Counted from the stretch's first letter, positions 1-9,235 are shown. The stretch: DNA of 64,000 nt from Pontibacter vulgaris (GCF_022758145.1 NZ_JAJVDH010000005.1:372001-436000), one strand, 5' to 3'. The notes: generated by a model not told the origin, from the sequence alone. Numbers and translations: made by a program.

Positions 1-405
1 GTTTGAGCTACCAAAGTATGGCGGCTCTTCGAGGCAATAAGCTACCAATTCTATAGTATGTGTTAATTCATTTTGCCTCTCGTTCAGGAGTCGGGCTATT
101 TCCAGTAACCCAGCTACTCCACTGGCATTATCGTCTGCGCCAGGTTGGTCTCCACATACATCATAATGGGCACCTACTACAATTCTTTCCGCTGACCTAC
201 CTTCAAAAATGGCTGTAATATTTTTGTAAGGATTGCCATCAACCTGAAACGGCTGCTCTTTTACCTGGCAATTTAACTTCCTGAATTCAGATATAATATA
301 GGTCGCGGCTTTGTTCAGCGACTCCAGTTGCAGGTAATTTCGGGGAGGCGAGATGGAGGTAAGTGTTTCCACATCGTTGTATAATCTGTCAGGGCTGGCT
401 TTCAT
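1..405 (-). CDS. M28-family zinc metallopeptidase, N-terminal part (runs off the left edge)
   Basis: The minus strand from an ATG at 405 reads 135 codons without a stop to the window edge, so the C-terminus is missing. The translation carries the M28 signature: GAHYD near residue 80 (zinc-binding His), then ADDNASGVAGLLE (bridging Asp), then LEEPPYFGS (catalytic and zinc-binding Glu pair). Members of this family are aminopeptidases or related hydrolases with two zinc ions. The visible N-terminus starts MKASPDRLYNDVETL with no signal peptide, so a cytoplasmic enzyme is likely. AAAGGA lies just upstream of the ATG. The substrate cannot be predicted. Confidence 0.85.
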   Translation of the reverse strand, partial: MKASPDRLYNDVETLTSISPPRNYLQLESLNKAATYIISEFRKLNCQVKEQPFQVDGNPYKNITAIFEGRSAERIVVGAHYDVCGDQPGADDNASGVAGLLEIARLLNERQNELTHTIELVAYCLEEPPYFGSSN

Positions 406-459
406 GTTTCCTTTATATATAAGCATTAGAGGTTTTTACATACTGTGAAAGCTGATTTT

Positions 460-501
460 AAAGTATAAAGGCGCAACTCCATAGCTGCGCCTTTATACTT
501 T
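460..501 (-). terminator. Intrinsic terminator of the low-complexity protein gene
   Basis: A perfect 16-bp inverted repeat (arms 460-475 and 486-501, loop 10 nt) follows the stop codon of the gene at 520-1272 on the minus strand. The outer stem contains AAGTATA, the word over-represented throughout this window. Confidence 0.75.
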
Positions 502-519
502 GTACTTCTGGTCTATAGT

Positions 520-1272
520 TTAATACCGCTGGAAATCCCGGGCATCTCTCTCGAAATGCTCGCTGTAGCCGCTTGGGCCATAACCACCCCGATAAAAGCC
601 GCTCATGCCATAAGGCTCGTCGTAACGGTTACTTTCGTAGCGACCCAGCGAGCCATAGTCGCCACGGGGTTCGCTGCGTGTGGTGCGGTTGTAGCCGCTA
701 CCCATGTAATTGCCCTGCTCCTGGCTATAACCTGAAGGGCGGTTTCTGTCTGTGTTAAATTCCGAACGGTCCTGCTGGCTTCCCTGGAATCTGTCAGAGC
801 TATAAGACTCACGTTGGGATTCTTTTCCGGAAGATCCCATGCCATGGCTGTCGTAATCGCTTTGGTAGCCGTAAGAGCGATGCCCGCTCGGCGCATACCC
901 TTCCTGCCGGGCATGTTGTGGCGAGCCCATGCCGCTGTCAAAATTCAGATGTGTGTCAGAATCGTAGTGGCGCTGCGATGGCCTGCCGCCCCTTATATCT
1001 CCAAAGCCCTGTGCGCCGCCGTAGCTGCCCATATTGCCATAGTTGTAAGAGGTGCTGTAAGTGCCGGCAATGTCCTGGCGGCTTTCCCGATGTGGTTGTG
1101 CAAATCTATCGCTGCTCCGAGACATATCAGACCAACTGCCGCGGTTTCTGTTCCCATAGTTTTCAGGAAGGTTGCGTTCGCTACTGCTTTCCGGGTGCCG
1201 GAAGCGCTCCGAACGGTGAGTATGGTAGCCGCTAAAGTTCTCATATAAGTTTTGATCTTGTGGTCTGTCCAT
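520..1272 (-). CDS. Low-complexity Gly/Ser/Arg/Tyr-rich protein, unknown function
   Basis: This 250-aa product starts MDRPQDQNLYENFSGYH and is dominated by Gly, Ser, Arg, Tyr, Asp and Gln, with many short SGY, GYG and RSE units. It has no signal peptide, membrane segment or recognisable fold and is predicted to be disordered. The composition resembles the RGG/SYG-rich tails of nucleic-acid-binding or condensate-forming proteins, but no RNA-binding domain is present. A strong terminator follows and a start-proximal ATG is clear, which favours a real gene. Several long ORFs overlap it in other frames, an expected side effect of the biased composition. Function is not known. Confidence 0.65.
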   Translation of the reverse strand: MDRPQDQNLYENFSGYHTHRSERFRHPESSSERNLPENYGNRNRGSWSDMSRSSDRFAQPHRESRQDIAGTYSTSYNYGNMGSYGGAQGFGDIRGGRPSQRHYDSDTHLNFDSGMGSPQHARQEGYAPSGHRSYGYQSDYDSHGMGSSGKESQRESYSSDRFQGSQQDRSEFNTDRNRPSGYSQEQGNYMGSGYNRTTRSEPRGDYGSLGRYESNRYDEPYGMSGFYRGGYGPSGYSEHFERDARDFQRY

Positions 1273-1534
1273 AGCCTGTAATGTTTAATTGGTAAATGTA
1301 AAACTTAACTGTACTACTTAAAATAACGCAGCTCAAGCCGGCGAGTTGGTATAGCACGGGTATTTATTATGGTATAGGCAGCCGTGCCCGGATATAACAA
1401 TTTTTAAGGCAAAGGAGTAAATGCATCTACTCTGGCAAGAGAAAAAGCATCGGTTTTTAAAGCTAAAGGCATAAAAACCAATGCTAACAAGCCATAGCAT
1501 CTTGTACAACTAACCATTTGATTTGAAGAGCAAT
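1273..1534. other. Intergenic region, divergent promoters presumed
   Basis: This 262-bp spacer separates the divergent genes at 520-1272 (minus) and 1535-2290 (plus). I see no tRNA, ORF, strong inverted repeat or clear TTTG/TAnnTTTG promoter pair in it. Confidence 0.4.
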
Positions 1535-2290
1535 ATGGCTAAGGAAACGAAGTCTAAAGAAGATAATAAAAAGCTGGAGGCACAGGGGTTTTACCGCGAA
1601 GCGCTGGAATTGCTGAACAAAAGCGGTTGCCCATACTTAGTAGGAGGCGGATTTGCATTGCGCGAATACACGGGCATCATACGCGAAACAAAAGACCTGG
1701 ACGTGTTCTGCAAAGCCGGCGAATACCCGCGTATACTTAAAGTATTTGCAGAAGCTGGTTACGAAACCGAGAACTCAGATGCCCGCTGGCTGGCCAAGGC
1801 AATAAAAGGCGAGCATTTTGTTGACCTGATCTTTAACAATCCCGGCAACTTTTGCCCCGTAGACGATACATGGTTCGACCATGCTGTGAAAGGCGAATTA
1901 TGGGGCGTGCAGGTGCAGTACATACCGGCCGAGGAGCTGATCTGGTGTAAAACCTACGTACAAAACCGAGAGCGTTTCGACGGAGCCGATATCAACCATA
2001 TTATACTCAGGTACGGCGATAAGTTAAACTGGAAAAGAGTAATGGTGCGCATGGAGCAGCACTGGCATTTGCTGCTGGCACAGTTACTTACTTTTCAGTT
2101 TGTGTACCCGTCAGAGCGTGACATTATACCCCGCTGGCTTTTCGATGAATTGCTGAGCCGGGCAAAAGAGCAGTTTGATGTACCGGCGCAGGTTGATAAG
2201 ATCTGCCGCGGTCCGTTTTTCGACCAGACACAGTATGGCGTTGATATTACCGAATGGGATTATAAAGTAATGACCATCCGAACCATTTAG
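1535..2290 (+). CDS. Nucleotidyltransferase-like protein (DUF6036/AbiEii-like fold)
   Basis: The 251-aa product has the minimal nucleotidyltransferase signature: VGGGFALREY at residues 36-45 followed by KDLDVF (Asp54, Asp56), and a later VDLIF that could supply a third acidic residue. Related proteins include antitoxin- or toxin-associated NTases and uncharacterised nucleotidyl-transfer enzymes; the substrate is unknown. An in-frame TTG lies at 1523, but the ATG at 1535 with GAAGAG upstream is the better start. The stop is 9 bp before the metallophosphoesterase start, so the two are almost certainly co-transcribed. Confidence 0.75.
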   Translation: MAKETKSKEDNKKLEAQGFYREALELLNKSGCPYLVGGGFALREYTGIIRETKDLDVFCKAGEYPRILKVFAEAGYETENSDARWLAKAIKGEHFVDLIFNNPGNFCPVDDTWFDHAVKGELWGVQVQYIPAEELIWCKTYVQNRERFDGADINHIILRYGDKLNWKRVMVRMEQHWHLLLAQLLTFQFVYPSERDIIPRWLFDELLSRAKEQFDVPAQVDKICRGPFFDQTQYGVDITEWDYKVMTIRTI

Positions 2291-2299
2291 CAGTAGAGT

Positions 2300-3061
2300 A
2301 TGGAGAATGAAGAGAATTTAGAAAACCCCCAACGTGAAATTACCCGCATTGCAGCTGTAGGCGATATACACGTGCGCGAAACAGACCGTGGTAAATGGGA
2401 AGATCTATTCCGGGAAATTTCCACGCAGGCAGATGTGTTGCTTTTATGCGGCGACCTGACCGATACAGGCCGCGTAGCCGAAGCAGAGATTCTGGCAAAA
2501 GAACTACGCCTGTGCACCATACCCGTAGTAGCTGTATTAGGCAACCACGATTACGACCATGATAACCAGAAAGGCATTCGTAAAGCCCTTATCAGCGAGA
2601 ATGTGCACTTGCTGGATGGCGATTCGGTTGTGATCGGAAATGTTGGTTTTGCTGGCGTAAAGGGTTTTGGCGGCGGGTTTGATAAAGCAATGCTGGGCAT
2701 GTTTGGCGAAAAGATGATGAAGGACTTTGTGCAGGAAGCTGTAGATGAGTCCCTAAAACTGGATGCTGCCCTGGCCCGCCTCGATGGGGAAAACGAGAAC
2801 ATAAAAAAGATTGCCGTGCTGCACTACTCGCCCATACAGGCAACGGTAGTAGGGGAGCCTGAGCAGATCTTCCCATTTCTGGGTTCTTCCCGTTTGGTAG
2901 AGCCCCTGAACCGCCGGCAGGTAGTGGCAGCTTTTCACGGGCATGCGCATATTGGCACCCTGGAGGGGGTAACCAACAGCGGTGTAAAGGTGTTCAATGT
3001 ATCAAAACCTATACTTGTGCGCGAGGGTTATACTTTGCCCTTCTTTATTTTTGAAGTATAA
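2300..3061 (+). CDS. Calcineurin-like metallophosphoesterase
   Basis: The 253-aa protein carries the full set of dinuclear metal-binding motifs in order: VGDIHVRE (Asp, His), LCGDLTDTG, LGNHDYDHD and, near the C-terminus, FHGHAH. It is a cytoplasmic phosphoesterase of the calcineurin-like superfamily. Substrates in this family include nucleotides, cyclic nucleotides, phosphoproteins and nucleic-acid ends, and none can be chosen from sequence. It lies 9 bp after a nucleotidyltransferase-like gene, so the pair may add and remove a nucleotidyl or phosphate group. A strong terminator ends the operon. Confidence 0.85.
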   Translation: MENEENLENPQREITRIAAVGDIHVRETDRGKWEDLFREISTQADVLLLCGDLTDTGRVAEAEILAKELRLCTIPVVAVLGNHDYDHDNQKGIRKALISENVHLLDGDSVVIGNVGFAGVKGFGGGFDKAMLGMFGEKMMKDFVQEAVDESLKLDAALARLDGENENIKKIAVLHYSPIQATVVGEPEQIFPFLGSSRLVEPLNRRQVVAAFHGHAHIGTLEGVTNSGVKVFNVSKPILVREGYTLPFFIFEV

Positions 3062-3085
3062 GTATAAATTGAAGTATAAATATAG

Positions 3086-3136
3086 ATAGTAAAGCCTGAC
3101 TATGCGGTTTAAGATTGCATAGTCAGGCTTTACTAT
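3086..3136 (+). terminator. Strong hairpin after the metallophosphoesterase
   Basis: A perfect 20-bp inverted repeat (3086-3105 and 3117-3136, 11-nt loop) lies 25 bp after the stop codon. No long T run follows, but stem length and position fit an operon-end terminator. Confidence 0.7.
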
Positions 3137-3310
3137 TAATGCTGATTTTCTACTTGAACTGCTTTTGTCACCAAGTCAAGTATAATGTGATCGTAAAGTT
3201 GAACTTGATATTCAGTAGCTATCGCAAAAAATCAGTGAACAACAGTTTTGTATAATCGGGCTCGGTCCCGAGTGTGTTGCCGCACAGAAGGAATCAGAGA
3301 CTGATAAATG
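3137..3310. other. Non-coding spacer between convergent genes
   Basis: No supported gene lies here. Short open stretches on the minus strand are interrupted by stops and too short to assign. The interval is bounded by the two terminators of the convergent flanking genes. Confidence 0.4.
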
Positions 3311-3346
3311 AAAAAGCTGCTTTTATAAAGTATAAAGCAGCTTTTT
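3311..3346 (-). terminator. Intrinsic terminator of ligD
   Basis: Arms 3311-3323 and 3334-3346 form a perfect 13-bp stem with a 10-nt loop and T-rich ends on both strands. It lies 30 bp downstream of the ligD stop on the minus strand. Confidence 0.8.
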
Positions 3347-3375
3347 GAAGTATAAACCAGTTAAAGTATAACTAG

Positions 3376-5913
3376 TTATTCCAGTTTTTTAAGTCGCTTA
3401 AGGCAAGCATCTAGGTCAATACCTTTTCCTAAAACACCTTTAAAGATATCGCCCATTTTCCTGACCCGGTCGGGTATATTTTTGATAGTGAATGCAGTTG
3501 GATGAAGTCCCTTTTTAACTTCTTCCCACAGTAAAGGCGTGGAAACGGTTGCACCTGCACGTGGGCGGGCGCTATACGGTGCTGCCACAGTCTGGCCGAT
3601 GGCGTTCTGCAGATAATCGAGGTATACCTGGTTACGGCGGTCTTTGGGGTTGCGCTCCAGGCTGGTAAGTTCAGGCAAACGGTTGTGCGCCAGTTGGGCC
3701 ACCGAAAATGCAAACTGCTTGGCCTGCTCAAAGGTATACTTTGCGCCAAGCGGCACATAAATATGCATGCCCGTTGCGCCGGATGTTTTTACAAAGCTTT
3801 CGGCTCCGGCTTTATCCAGAATCTCTTTTGTAACCAGGGCTACTTCTACCACCTCATCATAAGGGTTTTCGTCCGGGTCCAGGTCTATAACCAGGTAATC
3901 TGGTTTTTCGAGGTTGGCTATGCGCGAATTCCAGGGGTTAAGCTGAATGCAGCCCAGGTTGTTCATGTACGCCAATGTTGCCTTATTGTCGCAAACCAGG
4001 TAATCCACATTCTCGCCCGTAGATTCTGCCCGCAGGCTAACAGAGCGTACCCAATCCGGTGTGTGGTCTATGTCTTTCTGGAAAAAGCCGGGTTTTGTGA
4101 TGCCATTCGGATGGCGGAGTAAAGATTGTGGCCTGTCCTGGAGGTAAGGCAACAGTACATCCGCTATGCTTTGGTAATAATTAATGAGGTCGCCTTTTGT
4201 ATATCCTTCTTCCGGCCAGTATACTTTATCGAGGCTGCTTAAGGATAGAGGCTGCCCTTCAATTTCTACTTCGGTGCGATTAGAATCGGATTTGGGTTTA
4301 ACGGTTTTAGCTTCTGAAGTTTTGCCTTTTACCTTGGGTTTTGCGGCAGCGGCTTCTATAATCTCTTGTGTATGCAACGCATTTTCACGAACTACATCGC
4401 TCGCTTTTTTATCTTCGCGCAGGCCTTCGTAAATCGCCTGCCGCATCAGGCCATCTGCCGTCCACTCGGCGAAGGAGATTTCTGCTACCAACTCTGGTTT
4501 TACCCATGTTACGGGTGCATTAGGGTTTACTTTTCCAGCAAAAGGAGAATCAGTTTGCGTTAGCGGTTTTAGTTTTGATTGGAGAATCTCGAGGGTTTTG
4601 GTGTTAAAGCCACTGCCGCTCTGGCCTACATACGTGAATTTTCCGTTATCGTAAACACCCAGTACCAGCGCACCCAGGTGCTTCCGTTTGCCTTTAGGTT
4701 CTGTAAATCCGCCAATTACGGCTTCCTGCCGCAGGTGTGTTTTTATTTTCAGCCACTCGCTGCTACGGGCGGCGGTGCGGTAAGGGCTGCTGGCAAGTTT
4801 TGCCATAATGCCTTCGATTTTTTTTTGCTGGGCTTCCTTAAAATAAGCTTTGCCCTTTGCCACCACATGCTCAGAGTAACGTATGGCCGGCGTGTTACCT
4901 TTAAGTATACTTTCCAGCTTCTTTTTCCGCTCCAGCAATGGCAGGTGCCGCAGGTCTTCGCCATCCAGGTATAGCAAATCAAAAACATAGTAGTATAAAT
5001 GCTCGCTTGGCGTGTTCTGGTAGTTTTGCAATTGCTGAAAAGTGGCGTGGCCTTCTTTGTTCAATACTACAATCTCGCCATCTAATACTGCATTATGCTC
5101 CAGTTTTTCCAAACTTTCGGCAATGGGTTTATACTTATCTGCAAATGATTTTCCGGTGCGGGAGTACAGGCTGACTTTACCATCTTTTACCTCAGCTATG
5201 GCACGGTAACCGTCCCATTTTGTCTCAAATATCCAGTCTTCGCTGTCGAATGGTGCATCGGTTAGTTTGGCCATCATCGGTTTAATGTGATGCGGCATGT
5301 CAGCGGTGGCAGTTTTAGCTGGCTTTTTTATACTTGCTTTTTTACTTACTTTGGCCGGCTTGGAACCGGAAGGTTTATCAAGGTAGTCTTCGCTGTCGTA
5401 AGCTTCAGTTACCGCTTCATCATCTTTCTTTTTTACGAGCAGCCACGCATTTTCCTGCCGGCCTTTCATTTTGATAAGGTTGAACTCGCCCTGCAGTTTT
5501 TTACCATCAAGTATAAATTTTATACTTCCGGCTTCCAGTCCGCGAAGCAATGCTTCTTCATCCACTTCGCCTGTTTCTGCTTCAGCCGCATGGTAAGTGC
5601 CCTCGTCCCAGATATCAACGTGACCTGCACCATAATTGCCTTCCGGTATGTCGCCTTCAAATGTTCTGTAAGAAAACGGATGATCTTCTACCATCATGGC
5701 AAGGCGCTTATCAGCTGGGTTCATAGAAGGGCCTTTGGGTACCGCCCAGCTTTTAAGTACGCCTTCCATCTCCAACCGGAAATCATAATGCAGGGTGGAG
5801 GCCTGGTGGCGCTGAACTACAAATCGTAACTGGCCTTTGCGTTTTTTCTCGGTACCTGCCGGTTCCGGCGTCTGGCTGAAGTCGCGCTTCTGGTTATATT
5901 TTTCTAAGCCCAT
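3376..5913 (-). CDS. ligD: Multifunctional DNA ligase D (3'-phosphoesterase, ligase, polymerase)
   Basis: The 845-aa protein joins DNA ends in bacterial non-homologous end joining. Domain order is phosphoesterase (about residues 28-165, with RHQASTLHYDFRLE and EDHPF supplying His36, His42, Asp44 and His78), a Lys/Ser/Thr-rich linker (about 170-205), ATP-dependent ligase (about 210-510, adenylated Lys232 in TKWDGYR) and primase-polymerase (about 560-840, with VIDLDPDE as metal site). PE-LIG-POL order is usual in Bacteroidetes, whereas mycobacterial LigD is POL-PE-LIG. All key residues are present, so it should be active. LigD normally works with Ku; no ku gene is in this window. Confidence 0.95.
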   Translation of the reverse strand: MGLEKYNQKRDFSQTPEPAGTEKKRKGQLRFVVQRHQASTLHYDFRLEMEGVLKSWAVPKGPSMNPADKRLAMMVEDHPFSYRTFEGDIPEGNYGAGHVDIWDEGTYHAAEAETGEVDEEALLRGLEAGSIKFILDGKKLQGEFNLIKMKGRQENAWLLVKKKDDEAVTEAYDSEDYLDKPSGSKPAKVSKKASIKKPAKTATADMPHHIKPMMAKLTDAPFDSEDWIFETKWDGYRAIAEVKDGKVSLYSRTGKSFADKYKPIAESLEKLEHNAVLDGEIVVLNKEGHATFQQLQNYQNTPSEHLYYYVFDLLYLDGEDLRHLPLLERKKKLESILKGNTPAIRYSEHVVAKGKAYFKEAQQKKIEGIMAKLASSPYRTAARSSEWLKIKTHLRQEAVIGGFTEPKGKRKHLGALVLGVYDNGKFTYVGQSGSGFNTKTLEILQSKLKPLTQTDSPFAGKVNPNAPVTWVKPELVAEISFAEWTADGLMRQAIYEGLREDKKASDVVRENALHTQEIIEAAAAKPKVKGKTSEAKTVKPKSDSNRTEVEIEGQPLSLSSLDKVYWPEEGYTKGDLINYYQSIADVLLPYLQDRPQSLLRHPNGITKPGFFQKDIDHTPDWVRSVSLRAESTGENVDYLVCDNKATLAYMNNLGCIQLNPWNSRIANLEKPDYLVIDLDPDENPYDEVVEVALVTKEILDKAGAESFVKTSGATGMHIYVPLGAKYTFEQAKQFAFSVAQLAHNRLPELTSLERNPKDRRNQVYLDYLQNAIGQTVAAPYSARPRAGATVSTPLLWEEVKKGLHPTAFTIKNIPDRVRKMGDIFKGVLGKGIDLDACLKRLKKLE

Positions 5914-6288
5914 AGTTTGTTTTCAGAAGTGTTTGGTATGCAATAAGATGCACGAAAATTTGACATGCATTGACGGCCTGTGGCTAATGCAACAGGCACT
6001 AGTTTCAGGCTCCTTTTCGTACAGCTTTCATAGTTAAGTGTTTTCTGGTTGCATTAATTTTATCCTAAAAACGAATTTAAGTAAGGTTCGTTTGGTTGTA
6101 AGATTAAGCAGATTAAGTCCGGAAGTATAAAGTTTATTCGCAAAGAATGGGCAGATACCTGAAATGATGGCCTGGGGCTTTGCAATTCATCTGAATTATA
6201 ATCGTTATATTTACGGCACACTTTTGGCGTTTTTAACTAACCGGAGACTTGCCATGAGTTTATTTATTTTTTCTCTTTAAGTTATTTC
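5914..6288. other. Divergent intergenic region of 375 bp
   Basis: This spacer lies between ligD (minus) and the desaturase (plus) and presumably holds both promoters. I see no RNA gene, ORF above background, or strong hairpin. Confidence 0.4.
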
Positions 6289-7359
6289 ATGGCGGCGCCA
6301 AAATTCTCAAAACCTTCAAATTCATTTCATTCTGAGTTAAAAAGCAGGATAAACGCATATTTTACCGAGGCCGGAAAAAGCCCGAACGGCAACTATAAAC
6401 TCTACACCAAAGCTGTGATTTTATGGGTAAGCCTGGTGTTGGTTTATGTGCACCTTCTATTTTTTACGCCTGTTGCCTGGGTGGCCATAATTGAAAGTAT
6501 AATACTGGGCGGACTTACTGCCTCAATTGGTTTTAATGTAATGCACGACGGCTCGCATGGCAGTTTCAGCAAGTATAAATGGCTGAACGAGCTGGCCGGC
6601 TTATCTATAAATGTGCTGGGTGCCAACGTGTTTATGTGGAATACTAAGCACAACGTAATTCACCATGCCTATACCAACATTGATGGTATAGACGATGACC
6701 TGGATGCGAAGCCCCTTTTACGCCTGTGCGAAACACAGAAGCACTATAAGATACACCGTTTCCAGCACTGGTATTTCTGGGCTGCTTACGCTACTTTATA
6801 CCTGTACTGGGTGTTTTTTACAGACTATAACAAGTATTTTACCAAGCGTGTGGGCTCTATGCCGCTTAAACCCATGAAGCTGAACAACCACTTGGTTTTC
6901 TGGAGCTTTAAGGCCCTGCATGCTGTTCTGTTTGTTGGCTTGCCTATTTTTATGGTTGGTTTCCTGCCATGGCTTATCGGATTCCTGATTTATAGTTTTG
7001 CTACCGGCTTTGTAATGAGCATCGTGTTCCAGCTGGCGCATACCGTAGAAGATACTCAGTTCCTGGCTGCTTCCGAAACTGCAGTTAAAGTAGAAGACGA
7101 ATGGGCGGTGCACCAGTTAAAAACTACTGCCAACTTTGCTACCAACAACAAGATCATTTCCTGGCTGGTAGGCGGATTAAACTTCCAGATCGAGCACCAT
7201 TTGTTCCCGAAGGTATCGCATATACATTACCCTGCCATCAGCAAAATTATTAAACAGGCTTGTGCAGATTATGGTATCAACTACATCGAATACCCTAAAA
7301 TGCGTATGGCTGTAGCATCACACGTATCGCACCTTCGCCAGCTGGCTAAGCCGCAGTAA
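6289..7359 (+). CDS. Membrane fatty acid desaturase (acyl-lipid/acyl-CoA type)
   Basis: The 356-aa integral membrane protein contains the three histidine boxes that bind the di-iron centre: HDGSHG (about residue 86), HNVIHHAYTNI (about 122) and QIEHHLFPKVSH (about 304). The QxxHH form of the third box is typical of front-end or linoleoyl-CoA-type desaturases. Hydrophobic pairs precede and follow the first two boxes, as usual for the family. It introduces a double bond into membrane lipid acyl chains using O2 and an electron donor not encoded here. Regiospecificity cannot be read from sequence. A terminator follows directly. Confidence 0.9.
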   Translation: MAAPKFSKPSNSFHSELKSRINAYFTEAGKSPNGNYKLYTKAVILWVSLVLVYVHLLFFTPVAWVAIIESIILGGLTASIGFNVMHDGSHGSFSKYKWLNELAGLSINVLGANVFMWNTKHNVIHHAYTNIDGIDDDLDAKPLLRLCETQKHYKIHRFQHWYFWAAYATLYLYWVFFTDYNKYFTKRVGSMPLKPMKLNNHLVFWSFKALHAVLFVGLPIFMVGFLPWLIGFLIYSFATGFVMSIVFQLAHTVEDTQFLAASETAVKVEDEWAVHQLKTTANFATNNKIISWLVGGLNFQIEHHLFPKVSHIHYPAISKIIKQACADYGINYIEYPKMRMAVASHVSHLRQLAKPQ

Positions 7360-7377
7360 AAGATAAAACGCTTTACT

Positions 7378-7413
7378 GAAAGCCATACTTCTGAATTGGG
7401 AAGTATGGCTTTC
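7378..7413 (+). terminator. Intrinsic terminator of the desaturase gene
   Basis: Perfect 14-bp arms at 7378-7391 and 7400-7413 with an 8-nt loop, followed by a short T-rich tract. Confidence 0.8.
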
Positions 7414-7543
7414 GTGTTTTTATACTTTTCGGTTGTGTTAAGGTGATGTTATACTTGTACCTGTTTGGCTAACCTTTGGAGCATTTCCGTAGTTTAAGAC
7501 GCTATACTTATAGTTTTAATTAAAGCATCAGCTACAAAATACC

Positions 7544-8446
7544 GTGCAACAAATACTGGCAACAAACGAGGCCGCAGGCTGGATCTGGCTTGACGTAGAA
7601 GACCCGACAGCAGAGGAACTACAGCAGGTTGCAGAGAAGTATGGCCTGCATTCTTCATCCGTTAAAGACTGCCTGGAGCCGCATCACCTGCCCAAGTATG
7701 AGGTTATCAATAACATTGTTTTCATGATAACACGCGTGTATGATACCAGCGCGCATATCGATGCGGATACCATACAGGAGCTAACCAATAAGATCGCTAT
7801 TTTTTATACGGAGGGCTTTATTATTACCATCCATCGCCACCCAATTGAGTTGCTGCTGGAGATAAAGCAAAAGCACATTGATGCTGGTATGCTTAAATCT
7901 ACATCTGAATTGCTGGTGAAGATTATTAAAGCCAGCTTGCGCACCTTTGAGGCCCCGGCACAACGGCTTGCCATCGAAATAGATTACTATGAAGAAAAGA
8001 TTTTTCTGCACTCCAGCACAGCGCCGCTAACCAAAGGCCTATACCATGTAAAGCGCAAAGCGGGCGTATCGAGGCGCATATTGCGGTTAACAGAAGTAAT
8101 CCTGGACAGCATAAACCTAACTCTGCCTCAAAACCCGGACCTGCAGGATATGCTGGACCTGCACCTGCATGTCAGCACCCTTTACGACGAAATTCTGGAC
8201 AGTATCAACAACCTGATCAATATCTATATTTCGCTTTCCTCCAACAAAACGAACGAGGTAATGCGTGTGCTCACCATTTTTTCGGTTTTCTTTATGCCGC
8301 TAACCTTCATTGCAGGTATTTATGGCATGAACTTCGATTTTATGCCTGAGCTGCATACAAAGTATGGCTACCCGTTTATTATGTTGCTTATGGCTGTAGT
8401 TACAGCAAGTATTTATTACTGGTTCAGGAAGAAAAGGTGGTTATAA
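7544..8446 (+). CDS. corA: CorA-family divalent cation transporter
   Basis: The 300-aa protein has a long soluble N-terminal domain and two C-terminal membrane helices; the first ends at the family signature YGMNF, which forms the Mg2+ selectivity loop. CorA proteins are pentameric channels for Mg2+ and often Co2+ or Ni2+. The first usable start is GTG at 7544, since an in-frame stop lies about 27 bp upstream and no ATG occurs for many codons. The C-terminus ends in basic residues (RKKRW), as in typical CorA. It is a single-gene unit facing the DUF72 gene. Confidence 0.9.
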   Translation: MQQILATNEAAGWIWLDVEDPTAEELQQVAEKYGLHSSSVKDCLEPHHLPKYEVINNIVFMITRVYDTSAHIDADTIQELTNKIAIFYTEGFIITIHRHPIELLLEIKQKHIDAGMLKSTSELLVKIIKASLRTFEAPAQRLAIEIDYYEEKIFLHSSTAPLTKGLYHVKRKAGVSRRILRLTEVILDSINLTLPQNPDLQDMLDLHLHVSTLYDEILDSINNLINIYISLSSNKTNEVMRVLTIFSVFFMPLTFIAGIYGMNFDFMPELHTKYGYPFIMLLMAVVTASIYYWFRKKRWL

Positions 8447-8488
8447 CGGAGATGGCTGCAATTCATACTTTAACACCAGCACCTGTGC

Positions 8489-9235
8489 TTACATATTCTC
8501 TACAAGCCCACGCAGTTTTTCGGCATCGGTTATGGCATTGCCTATAATGGTGTTGTTAAAGAAAACCCATACTTCTTTGCCATCCAGCAGCCAGTCGTTT
8601 ACCATAAAAGCATAGCGTTCCAGTTGCTCATCGGTGTAGGCCGAGGAGTATAGTTTTTCGTCGCCGTGCAGGCGCAGGTATGCGGTATCGTTTGTAGTGG
8701 TTTCGTGGCCGGGGAATCGCTTGCCGGCGCTGGCAATAACAAAGGTAATGTCATACTCTTTCAGCAGGTCCAGCGATTCTTCTGTAAACCAAGATCTGTG
8801 GCGCGCTTCCAAAGCAAATTGCTGTGTAGGGTATTTATCGCGCAGGGTCTGGTAAAAGTCCTGGGCAACCAGCCGTTCAAAATGGAAGCTGGCAGCAATC
8901 TGTATCAATACAGGTCCCAGGCGATCGCCCATCAGCAAGTACCGCGACATAAACTTATCGAGTGGTTCGTCTATATCTTTGAATTTGCGTTTGTGCGTAA
9001 TTTCCTGGTTCAGTTTTGGGGCAAACCGGAACGATTCCGGCGTGCTCGCCAGCCACTTTTCTATGGTTTTAGCCATGGTAAAATGGTAGAAGCTGCTGTT
9101 TATTTCGGTGCAGTTAAAGCGCGTGGCATAATAAGCGAGGTAATCTGCAGACTTTATTTCGGGTGGGTAAAAAATGCCCTGCCAGCGGTAGCTCCAGCCA
9201 GAGGTGCCAATATGCAAGTTAGGTTTAATTTCCAT
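8489..9235 (-). CDS. DUF72 (YecE-like) protein
   Basis: The 248-aa product starts MEIKPNLHIGTSGWSYRWQG and belongs to DUF72, a TIM-barrel family of unknown function. The N-terminal GTSGWSY and the internal FYxFxMAKTIEKW-like stretch are the family hallmarks. An upstream in-frame ATG at 9274 would add 13 residues (MRNCSTSFRHRTT), but homologues normally begin a few residues before GTSGW, so 9235 is chosen. The gene is convergent with corA and divergent from the TonB receptor. No partner or substrate is suggested by context. Confidence 0.85.
   Translation of the reverse strand: MEIKPNLHIGTSGWSYRWQGIFYPPEIKSADYLAYYATRFNCTEINSSFYHFTMAKTIEKWLASTPESFRFAPKLNQEITHKRKFKDIDEPLDKFMSRYLLMGDRLGPVLIQIAASFHFERLVAQDFYQTLRDKYPTQQFALEARHRSWFTEESLDLLKEYDITFVIASAGKRFPGHETTTNDTAYLRLHGDEKLYSSAYTDEQLERYAFMVNDWLLDGKEVWVFFNNTIIGNAITDAEKLRGLVENM

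Noticed and set aside
603..1248. Four long ORFs overlapping the low-complexity gene in other frames
   Set aside because: They arise from the biased composition of the main gene, lack start signals and have no protein-like composition of their own.
3180..3310. Short open minus-strand stretches in the metallophosphoesterase-ligD gap
   Set aside because: They are 20-25 codons long, broken by stops and not assignable to a family.
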